Shown here: in pieces, positions 1 through 5,300 of the stretch
How positions within the stretch are numbered: position 1 is the first letter of the stretch
Layout of the letters: every line of letters begins with the position of its first letter
Source of the DNA: an uncultured Mogibacterium sp.
Lineage (GTDB): Bacteria > Bacillota_A > Clostridia > Peptostreptococcales > Anaerovoracaceae
NCBI RefSeq assembly: GCF_938039775.1
Contig: NZ_CALHTQ010000097.1
Coordinates: forward strand, 1-5,300
DNA length: 5,300 nucleotides
Reading direction: 5' to 3'
Notes under the pieces: model-generated
Told to the model about the DNA's origin: nothing
What the model saw: only the letters and a program-made list of their open reading frames with translations
Databases searched by the model: none
Position numbers and translations under genes: made by a program

Positions 1-68
1 ATAAAAATTGCAATATATCGATATGAAGATTTTCTAAATGAAAGCTGTTATTTGCGAACATGATTAAG

Positions 69-74
69 TATAAT
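69..74 (+). promoter_or_regulatory. Putative sigma-A -10 element (TATAAT) of the operon
   Basis: A perfect TATAAT lies 30 nt before the chosen ATG at 105, so transcription would begin near 80-82 and leave a short leader containing the ribosome binding site. No good -35 hexamer sits 16-18 nt upstream (46-51 reads TGTTAT), and there is no TGn extension, so the call rests on the -10 alone. Its position argues against translation starting at the upstream in-frame ATG at 60, which would lie before the transcript start. No terminator separates the following genes, so this promoter may serve all four. Confidence 0.4.
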
Positions 75-90
75 AGAATGTATAAATTTG

Positions 91-97
91 AGAGAGG
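91..97 (+). promoter_or_regulatory. Ribosome binding site for the DUF1836 gene
   Basis: The sequence AGAGAGG ends 7 nt before the ATG at 105. This is a usable Shine-Dalgarno at normal spacing. The two in-frame ATGs further upstream (60 and 78) have no comparable purine tract in front of them. This site therefore decides the start of the first gene. Confidence 0.6.
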
Positions 98-104
98 TAT
101 TTAC

Positions 105-626
105 ATGTCAGAACGAATTAAAGAGCTCGTCTCAAGACTTGAGAATTCCAGACCTGAGAGTTGGGATAAGATTCCAGATATAGATCTATATATGGACCAA
201 GTCATTGGGTATATGAAGAGACAGCATATAGGGCTTGAGTGTGAAGGAGAAGAAACTCTGACACCAGCCATGATTAACAACTACATGAAGAGTTCTCTTC
301 TTCCGAGAGCACATGGCAAGAAGTACGACCGTGAGCATATAGGGTATCTAACAGCCATTTGCTTGTTCAAGCAGGTTATGAGTGTTAAGGAAGCAGGTCT
401 CTTGCTCGGGTCGGAAATGGAGCATATGGATGTTGAACATTTCTACGAGGAATACTGCAAGACTGTAGATAGTGAATATTTGCAGGTGGCTGACAAGATT
501 AGGGACTGCAAGGATAGAGAGACTGCGACGAAGCTTGCCCTTGAGCTAGCTGTGACAGGATATGCGAATATGCTCGCATGCAAAGAACTCATTGCTTTTA
601 TTGCGGATACGGATGAAGATAAATAG
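105..626 (+). CDS. DUF1836 domain-containing protein, putative MerR-like DNA-binding regulator
   Basis: This encodes a 173-residue protein of unknown function matching the DUF1836 pattern. An N-terminal helix (about 1-15) and a linker lead into an IPDIDLYMDQV segment (23-33). A helix-turn-helix-like core follows (about 50-101), with LTPAMINNYMKSSLLP at 52-67, a basic GKKY at 71-74 and REHIGYL at 76-82. This resembles the MerR-type pattern of a helix, then a Tyr-containing recognition segment, then a Lys/Arg-Tyr wing. A helical C-terminal part (about 105-173) may mediate dimerisation or ligand sensing. No signal peptide or membrane segment is visible, so it should be cytosolic. The ORF is open from an ATG at 60, but the start at 105 is preferred because of its ribosome binding site and the TATAAT at 69-74. 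It ends 30 nt before lepA. DNA binding is inferred from family resemblance, and its target is unknown. Confidence 0.8.
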   Translation: MSERIKELVSRLENSRPESWDKIPDIDLYMDQVIGYMKRQHIGLECEGEETLTPAMINNYMKSSLLPRAHGKKYDREHIGYLTAICLFKQVMSVKEAGLLLGSEMEHMDVEHFYEEYCKTVDSEYLQVADKIRDCKDRETATKLALELAVTGYANMLACKELIAFIADTDEDK

Positions 627-646
627 GCATTAATATAAATATAGAC

Positions 647-651
647 AAGGA
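647..651 (+). promoter_or_regulatory. Ribosome binding site of lepA
   Basis: AAGGA ends 5 nt before the ATG at 657 in the 30-nt gap after the DUF1836 gene. It supports this start, which gives the usual LepA N-terminus with the P-loop beginning near residue 14. Confidence 0.6.
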
Positions 652-656
652 CGAAT

Positions 657-2465
657 ATGGATTACTTAAAGAAGATTAGAAATTTTAGTATCATTGCTCA
701 CATCGACCACGGCAAGTCGACACTCGCAGACAGATTAATAGAGAAGACAGGACTCGTCGCATCGAGAGATATGAAGGAGCAATTTCTCGATAATATGGAT
801 ATAGAGAGGGAGCGTGGCATCACTATCAAGCTTCAGACCACAAGGCTTGCGTATAAGGCGAAGGATGGCGATGAGTACGTGCTAAATCTTATCGATACAC
901 CAGGGCACGTGGACTTCAACTACGAAGTGTCACGTTCTTTGGCTGCTTGTGATGGAGCGGTGTTGGTAGTAGATGCTACTCAGGGAGTAGAGGCTCAGAC
1001 ACTTGGTAACGTATATTTGGCTCTGGACGAAGACCTCGAGATACTTCCTGTGCTCAACAAGATGGATTTGGATAGTGCAAGACCTGAAGAGGCAAAGGCT
1101 GAAATCGAAGAAATTATCGGAATCGATGCGGAAGAAGCGCCACAGATTTCTGCAAAAACAGGTCTCGGTATAGACGAGATGCTCGAGAAACTCGTTGAGG
1201 TTATTCCACCGCCTGAGGGTAATCCTGATGGGCGACTCAAGGGACTAATTTTCGACTCATACTATGATAGCTATAAGGGTGTAGTTATATATACGAGAAT
1301 TTTTGACGGTAGAGTCAAGAAGGGTGATTTCATCCGCATGATGAACACCGGTAAGGACTACGAAGTGACTGAGGTAGGATACTGTATTCCTAGCATGGTT
1401 CCATCTAAGGAGTTAAAGGCCGGAGAGGTAGGATATATCTGCGCCAGCATCAAGCAGGTTGCCGATGCTAGAGTCGGAGATACGATTACGCTGACTAAAG
1501 CACCTACAGAACATCCGCTCAAAGGATACAAGAAGGCGCAGTCCATGGTTTACTGCGGAGTGTATCCAGCAGAGGGAGAGAAATATGAGAACGTAAAGGA
1601 CGCACTTGAGAAGCTGCAGGTAAACGATGCGGCGTTCAATTTTGAGCCTGAAAATTCAGCCGCACTCGGATTCGGTTATCGCTGCGGATTCCTCGGACTA
1701 CTGCACATGGACGTAATAATAGAGAGACTCGAGAGAGAGTTTGACCTTAATGTAATTACGACTTTGCCAAGCGTTATTTACAAGGTAGTGATGAAGGATG
1801 GTTCAGAAATTATGGTCCAAAATCCTTCGAATCTACCAGATCCGACTGATATTCAGCATATTGAGGAGCCAATCGTTTCGGCTGAAATCATGACACCTAA
1901 GGATTACGTCGGAACTATCATGACTCTGTGCCAGAGCAGACGTGGCAACATGGTGCATATGGAGTATCTCACGGAGACGAGAGTGCAGCTGCATTATGAG
2001 ATTCCGCTCAACGAGGTAATCTATGATTTCTTTGATGCGCTCAAGTCCAAGACGAAGGGATATGCATCACTCGACTATGAATTTAAGGAGTATAGAGCTG
2101 CTAAGCTCGTTAAACTCGATATACTACTTAACAAGGAGCTAATCGATGCATTCAGCACTATCGTTCCTGAAGAGGCTGCATATGCAAAGGGTCGCACAAT
2201 CTGTGCGAAGCTCAAGAAGCTAATTCCTATGCATCAGTTTGAGGTGCCAATTCAGGCTGCAATCGGACAGAAGGTAATTGCGCGTGAGACTGTAAGAGCT
2301 TACCGTAAGGACGTAATTGCGAAGTGCTACGGCGGAGATATCTCGCGTAAGAAGAAGCTGCTTGAGAAGCAGAAGGAAGGTAAGAAGCGCATGAGGCAGT
2401 TCGGAAGAGTTGAGGTGCCTCAGGAGGCATTCACAGAGGTTCTGAAGTTCGATGACGACAAATAA
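657..2465 (+). CDS. lepA: Elongation factor 4 (LepA), ribosome-associated translational GTPase
   Basis: LepA is a translational GTPase that binds the ribosome. It was described as back-translocating tRNAs under ionic stress and has since been linked to initiation and 30S assembly. At 602 residues it is full length for the family. All G motifs are present: G1 AHIDHGKST (14-22), G2 RERGITIK (51-58), G3 DTPGH (80-84, with His84 in the catalytic position), G4 NKMD (134-137) and G5 SAK (165-167). EF-G-like domains II and III follow, including [14 protein letters not shown] (338-351). After the domain V-like part comes the LepA-specific C-terminal domain, with the diagnostic [20 protein letters not shown] stretch and a PQEAF motif near the end. 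It lacks EF-G domain IV, which separates it from EF-G, TypA and tetracycline-resistance proteins. The last 14 nt overlap hemW. Nothing appears truncated or mutated. Confidence 0.98.
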   Translation: MDYLKKIRNFSIIAHIDHGKSTLADRLIEKTGLVASRDMKEQFLDNMDIERERGITIKLQTTRLAYKAKDGDEYVLNLIDTPGHVDFNYEVSRSLAACDGAVLVVDATQGVEAQTLGNVYLALDEDLEILPVLNKMDLDSARPEEAKAEIEEIIGIDAEEAPQISAKTGLGIDEMLEKLVEVIPPPEGNPDGRLKGLIFDSYYDSYKGVVIYTRIFDGRVKKGDFIRMMNTGKDYEVTEVGYCIPSMVPSKELKAGEVGYICASIKQVADARVGDTITLTKAPTEHPLKGYKKAQSMVYCGVYPAEGEKYENVKDALEKLQVNDAAFNFEPENSAALGFGYRCGFLGLLHMDVIIERLEREFDLNVITTLPSVIYKVVMKDGSEIMVQNPSNLPDPTDIQHIEEPIVSAEIMTPKDYVGTIMTLCQSRRGNMVHMEYLTETRVQLHYEIPLNEVIYDFFDALKSKTKGYASLDYEFKEYRAAKLVKLDILLNKELIDAFSTIVPEEAAYAKGRTICAKLKKLIPMHQFEVPIQAAIGQKVIARETVRAYRKDVIAKCYGGDISRKKKLLEKQKEGKKRMRQFGRVEVPQEAFTEVLKFDDDK

Positions 2466-3666
2466 GAATCCTGGTATATACGTTCATATTCCGTTCTGTG
2501 TGAGGAAGTGCAACTACTGTACGTTTCTATCTGGGGATTCAGATGAAGCGCTTAGAGAACGCTATGTAGATGCTATCTGCCAGGAAATACGCATTAGGGC
2601 AGAACAGCTTAATAAACTAGAAAGCAGTACTGAGCCATCGCTAACAGTAGATGGCTCTGCTTCTTCAGAGAAAGGTACTCGTGACTGCTATGATACCATC
2701 TTCTTTGGCGGTGGAACTCCATCGCTGCTAAGCAGTGAGCAGATTGCGAAGATAATCGGTGAACTAAAGGCGAATTTCAACATAGATGATGAAGTGGAGA
2801 TCACCCTTGAATCTAATCCTGCTACACTGTCCATGGAAAGCCTGAGAGGTTACAGGCAGTCTGGCGTTAACCGCCTATCGATGGGCGTTCAGAGTATGAA
2901 CGATGAGATACTGAAGAGGCTTGGCAGGATTCATACAGCTGGTGATGTAATCACAGATGTGCAAAATGCGAGAGCAGCGGGCTTTGATAATATAAATCTC
3001 GACCTCATGTTCGCAGTGCCAGGTAGCTCTCTAGACACTACTATCTCCGACATAGAGGCAGTAACGAGTCTAGGGCCAGAGCACATATCTTTTTATAGTT
3101 TGCAGCTTGAGGAAGGAACGGCTTTCTTCAAGGAGTTTGAAAGAGGAGAGCTCGAGGAAGTTCCTGATGAAATCGATCGGGAGACTTACCACGCAGGTGC
3201 AAATCTCCTTAGAGATAAGGGATACGAGCAATATGAGATTTCGAACTTTGCTAAGATCGGATATGAATCAATGCATAATCTTAAGTATTGGAATATGGCT
3301 CCGTATCTTGGGCTAGGGCTCGGATCGTCTTCGTTTATAGATAATAAACGTATTACAAATGTCAGCTCACTCGAAGACTACTTTGAACTCACTAGCAAAG
3401 GAGCTTCTCCTACAGCTGAAGTACACGAGAACTCGAAACGTGACAGCGTGGCGGAGGCTGTTTTTACAGGTCTAAGGAAGATAGATGGTATCAAGTACAT
3501 AGATGTGCTCGGCAGCTATGAGGAGTTCTGGGAGTATTACAGCGATGCTTTTGAAGAAGCTCATCAGTATGCGAGAGAAGGCAAGCTCATAATAGATGAA
3601 GAGGGCATGAGGCTCACAAGCGATGGAATAGATATAAGCAACAGTATTATGGCGCTTTTTGTATAG
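2452..3666 (+). CDS. hemW: Radical SAM heme chaperone HemW
   Basis: HemW binds a [4Fe-4S] cluster and S-adenosylmethionine and is thought to deliver heme to apo-proteins. It was long misannotated as oxygen-independent coproporphyrinogen III oxidase (HemN). The protein has 404 residues. The radical-SAM motif CVRKCNYC (16-23) lacks the extra Cys of true HemN (CxxxCxxCxC; here Phe25), which favours HemW. Further family motifs are GGGTPS (86-91), EITLESNP (116-123), [11 protein letters not shown] (138-148), [12 protein letters not shown] (180-191), [14 protein letters not shown] (210-223) and YEISNFA...HNLKYW (261-280). A HemN C-terminal domain ends the protein. The start overlaps lepA by 14 nt with only a weak, distant GAGG at 2436-2439, so it is probably translated by coupling to lepA. 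Two oddities: a Ser-rich insertion at about 55-78, and GSSS (291-294) where homologues usually have a GAHS/GAHG motif. Confidence 0.95.
   Translation: MTTNKNPGIYVHIPFCVRKCNYCTFLSGDSDEALRERYVDAICQEIRIRAEQLNKLESSTEPSLTVDGSASSEKGTRDCYDTIFFGGGTPSLLSSEQIAKIIGELKANFNIDDEVEITLESNPATLSMESLRGYRQSGVNRLSMGVQSMNDEILKRLGRIHTAGDVITDVQNARAAGFDNINLDLMFAVPGSSLDTTISDIEAVTSLGPEHISFYSLQLEEGTAFFKEFERGELEEVPDEIDRETYHAGANLLRDKGYEQYEISNFAKIGYESMHNLKYWNMAPYLGLGLGSSSFIDNKRITNVSSLEDYFELTSKGASPTAEVHENSKRDSVAEAVFTGLRKIDGIKYIDVLGSYEEFWEYYSDAFEEAHQYAREGKLIIDEEGMRLTSDGIDISNSIMALFV
2622..2662 (+). repeat. Inverted repeat (hairpin) inside hemW
   Basis: GAGCCATC (2632-2639) and GATGGCTC (2650-2657) are perfect reverse complements separated by 10 nt. 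The stem can continue outward, pairing AAGCAG (2622-2627) with CTGCTT (2657-2662) if a 5-nt bulge (2628-2632) is allowed. That makes 13 base pairs in total. No T-tract follows, so it is not an intrinsic terminator. It lies within the segment encoding the extra residues of HemW. It could be a transcript structure or the trace of a small palindromic insertion. Confidence 0.6.
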
Positions 3667-3673
3667 CATGGAT

Positions 3674-3679
3674 AGGAGG
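3674..3679 (+). promoter_or_regulatory. Ribosome binding site of glpK
   Basis: A full consensus AGGAGG lies just after the hemW stop. It is 5 nt from the ATG at 3685 but only 2 nt from the ATG at 3682, so 3685 is the better start. It is the strongest ribosome binding site in the window, suggesting glpK is translated independently and efficiently even if co-transcribed. Confidence 0.75.
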
Positions 3680-3684
3680 CTATG

Positions 3685-5187
3685 ATGGGTGAATATATCA
3701 TGACACTCGACGAGGGTACGACGAGTGCGAGGTGCATAATATACGATAGAGCAGGCAAGGAGATAAGCGTTGGACAGAGGGAATTTAAACAGATTTTTCC
3801 TCATGACGGATGGGTTGAGCATGATGCGATGGAGATTTACTCAACACAGATGGCGGTTGCTCAGGAAGCACTACTTAAGGCGAGTCTTACATATAGGGAT
3901 ATCGACTCTATCGGCATAACCAATCAGCGTGAGACCACTATCGTCTGGGACAAAGAGACCGGAAGGCCGATTTACAATGCGATTGTGTGGCAATGCAGAA
4001 GGACTGCAGACACCGCTGAATGGCTTAGAGATCAGGGATATTCCGATATGATTAGGGAGAAGACTGGTCTTATCATAGATGCGTATTTCAGTGCTACTAA
4101 GCTAAAGTGGATTCTCGACCACGTAGATGGGGCGAGGGAAAAAGCAGAGCGTGGTGAGCTGCTGTTCGGAACGGTTGAGACCTGGCTTATCTGGAAGATG
4201 ACTGGTGGCGCTAAGCATCTCACTGACTATTCGAATGCAGCAAGAACAATGATGTTCAATATCAATACGCTTGACTGGGATGATGAGATACTATCTATCC
4301 TAGATATACCACGTGTGATGCTTCCGAAGCCAGTGCCATGTGCTGGTGACTTTGGAGAGACTATTTTCGAATTATTTGGCGGTAAGCTACCTATCACTGG
4401 AGCGGCAGGAGATCAGCAGGCTGCACTCTTTGGTGAGGCTTGCTTTAACGAAGGCGAGATTAAGAGCACGTATGGAACGGGAAATTTCCTACTTCTGAAC
4501 ACTGGTAATAAGCCCGTATATAGCAGCAGTGGCCTCCTCACGACTATCGCTTGGGGGTTAAATGGGGAAGTTAAGTACGCGCTCGAAGGCTCCGTGTTCG
4601 TGTGTGGTGCTGCTATTCAGTGGCTGCGCGATAACCTGCAGATGATTAAGAAATCGAGTATCTCGGAAAACTTCGCGAGCAAGGTTCCAGATAGTGATGG
4701 GGTGGTTGTAGTACCTGCATTTACAGGACTTGGAGCACCTTACTGGGAACCAGATGCGAGGGGAGCGATTCTCGGTATTAAGAGGTCTACCAAGAAGGAG
4801 CACATAGTTAGGGCGACACTTGAGTCAATTGCTTTTCAGAGTGATGATCTGATCAAGGCTATGGAGAAGGATCTTGGCAGAAAGATCACTGATCTCAAAG
4901 TAGACGGAGGTGCTTCGCTTAATAACTTCCTGATGCAGAATCAGGCAGATATCTCGGATATCCATATAGTTCGTCATAAGTCAATTGAATCGACTTCACT
5001 TGGAGCTGCATATCTGGCCGGGCTTGCTTCAGGGTATTACAAGTCAATTGAAGACATCATTGAGATCAAGGATGTAGACAAGGAATTCTATCCTGCTATT
5101 GAAGACGAGGAGAGGCATCGTGCTAAGGCTAAGTGGCATAGGGCTGTGGAGGCGGTGCTTGCGCTGGCAGAGGATAAGGAATTCTAG
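3685..5187 (+). CDS. glpK: Glycerol kinase
   Basis: Glycerol kinase phosphorylates glycerol to sn-glycerol 3-phosphate with ATP in the cytosol, the entry step for catabolism and lipid synthesis. At 500 residues (501 from the ATG at 3682) it matches the FGGY-family enzyme. It has LDEGTTSAR (8-16), the phosphate-loop segment, and INTQRET-like substrate residues ITNQRET (78-84) with Arg82 and Glu83. Trp102, Tyr134, Asp243 (in GAAGDQQAALFG, 239-250) and Phe268 (in YGTGNF) align with the glycerol-binding residues of the E. coli enzyme. FGGY signatures lie at 134-144 (YFSATKLKWIL) and about 373-396 (HIVRATLESIAFQ region), followed by the ATP-site DGGASLNNFLMQ and the SLGAAYLAGLA segment. The loop before Asp243 reads FELFGGKLP: Glu229 occupies the position of the HPr-phosphorylated His of Enterococcus and Bacillus enzymes, and the E. 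coli fructose-bisphosphate loop is absent too. The gene follows hemW by 18 nt. No glpF or glpD is visible beside it in this window. Confidence 0.96.
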   Translation: MGEYIMTLDEGTTSARCIIYDRAGKEISVGQREFKQIFPHDGWVEHDAMEIYSTQMAVAQEALLKASLTYRDIDSIGITNQRETTIVWDKETGRPIYNAIVWQCRRTADTAEWLRDQGYSDMIREKTGLIIDAYFSATKLKWILDHVDGAREKAERGELLFGTVETWLIWKMTGGAKHLTDYSNAARTMMFNINTLDWDDEILSILDIPRVMLPKPVPCAGDFGETIFELFGGKLPITGAAGDQQAALFGEACFNEGEIKSTYGTGNFLLLNTGNKPVYSSSGLLTTIAWGLNGEVKYALEGSVFVCGAAIQWLRDNLQMIKKSSISENFASKVPDSDGVVVVPAFTGLGAPYWEPDARGAILGIKRSTKKEHIVRATLESIAFQSDDLIKAMEKDLGRKITDLKVDGGASLNNFLMQNQADISDIHIVRHKSIESTSLGAAYLAGLASGYYKSIEDIIEIKDVDKEFYPAIEDEERHRAKAKWHRAVEAVLALAEDKEF

Positions 5188-5236
5188 GCTTGGACTCCTA
5201 GTAAAGTGTTGATGAAAGGTAAGAGATCTATTCATA

Positions 5237-5247
5237 AGAAGGGAGAA
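5237..5247 (+). promoter_or_regulatory. Ribosome binding site of the truncated downstream gene
   Basis: The purine run AGAAGGGAGAA contains GGGAG (5241-5245), which ends 6 nt before a GTG at 5252. It supports that GTG as a real start. The same frame has a TGA at 5213-5215 and no other usual start codon between that stop and the GTG. Confidence 0.5.
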
Positions 5248-5251
5248 TAGT

Positions 5252-5300
5252 GTGAGTGCAAGTTTTTACTTAGACCCAGCAGAAATCAAAGCCCAGTGCA
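5252..5300 (+). CDS. 5' end of an unidentified gene, cut by the window edge
   Basis: A GTG-initiated frame stays open to the window end and encodes MSASFYLDPAEIKAQC as its first 16 residues. It sits 64 nt after glpK behind a reasonable ribosome binding site. The stretch is too short for a secure identification. A hydrophobic-acidic lead followed by xPAEI recalls the N-terminus of formate/nitrite transporter (FNT) family proteins, which often begin with a FLTPAEI-like sequence. A formate channel would suit a glycerol-fermenting anaerobe, but this is only a guess. The other two frames either meet a stop quickly or lack a usable start near the ribosome binding site. Confidence 0.5.
   Translation, partial: MSASFYLDPAEIKAQC

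Noticed and set aside
56..70. CGAAC at 55-59 as half of a LexA/SOS box
   Set aside because: The second half-site does not match (no GTTCG-like sequence at the right spacing).
60..104. Longer N-terminus of the DUF1836 protein from the ATG at 60
   Set aside because: It lacks a ribosome binding site, lies upstream of the TATAAT, and adds 15 residues before a well-placed start at 105.
2452..3666. Calling this gene hemN (oxygen-independent coproporphyrinogen III oxidase)
   Set aside because: The Cys motif is CxxxCxxC followed by T-F, without the fourth Cys typical of HemN, and linkage to lepA is characteristic of hemW.
3472..3822. Minus-strand open frame of 116 codons across the hemW-glpK junction
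   Set aside because: It lies wholly antisense to two well-supported genes, has no recognisable domain, and its composition is what a reverse-strand shadow gives.
5184..5201. Inverted repeat CTAGG...CCTAG at the end of glpK as a terminator
   Set aside because: The stem is only 5 bp with an 8-nt loop, overlaps the stop codon, and is not followed by a T-tract.
5209..5237. Possible promoter between glpK and the truncated gene (TTGATG at 5209)
   Set aside because: The -35 match is 4 of 6, but no TATAAT-like hexamer lies 16-18 nt downstream (TCATAA at best), so it is not supported.

Overview
The window looks like a chromosomal stretch from a low-GC Gram-positive anaerobe, most likely class Clostridia. 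Three things point this way: purine-rich Shine-Dalgarno sequences (including a full AGGAGG), a DUF1836 regulator (a family known mainly from Firmicutes), and the lepA-hemW pair typical of Firmicutes. A narrower placement, for example near the Mogibacterium/Eubacterium family XIII group, would be a guess. No rRNA, tRNA, CRISPR array, insertion sequence or phage gene is visible.

Layout, all on the + strand: (1) bases 1-104 are AT-rich leader with a perfect TATAAT at 69-74 and a ribosome binding site at 91-97; (2) 105-626 encodes a DUF1836 putative DNA-binding protein; (3) 657-2465 is lepA, elongation factor 4; (4) 2452-3666 is hemW, a radical-SAM heme chaperone that overlaps lepA by 14 nt; (5) 3685-5187 is glpK, glycerol kinase; (6) 5188-5251 is a short spacer; (7) 5252-5300 is the start of a further gene, cut by the window edge. 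Gaps between the four complete genes are 30, -14 and 18 nt, with no terminator-like hairpin and T-tract between them. They could therefore be one transcription unit driven from the leader.

Functionally the genes are mixed: a probable regulator, a ribosome-associated GTPase, a heme or radical-SAM accessory protein, and the entry enzyme of glycerol catabolism. The coding content is conventional, and I do not see a new multi-gene system. The points worth checking are local. HemW carries a Ser-rich insertion whose DNA holds a strong inverted repeat. Its usual C-terminal-half Gly-x-His motif reads GSSS. GlpK has Glu where PTS-regulated Gram-positive glycerol kinases carry the HPr-phosphorylated His. 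Finally, glpK sits where many Firmicutes have hrcA-grpE-dnaK.
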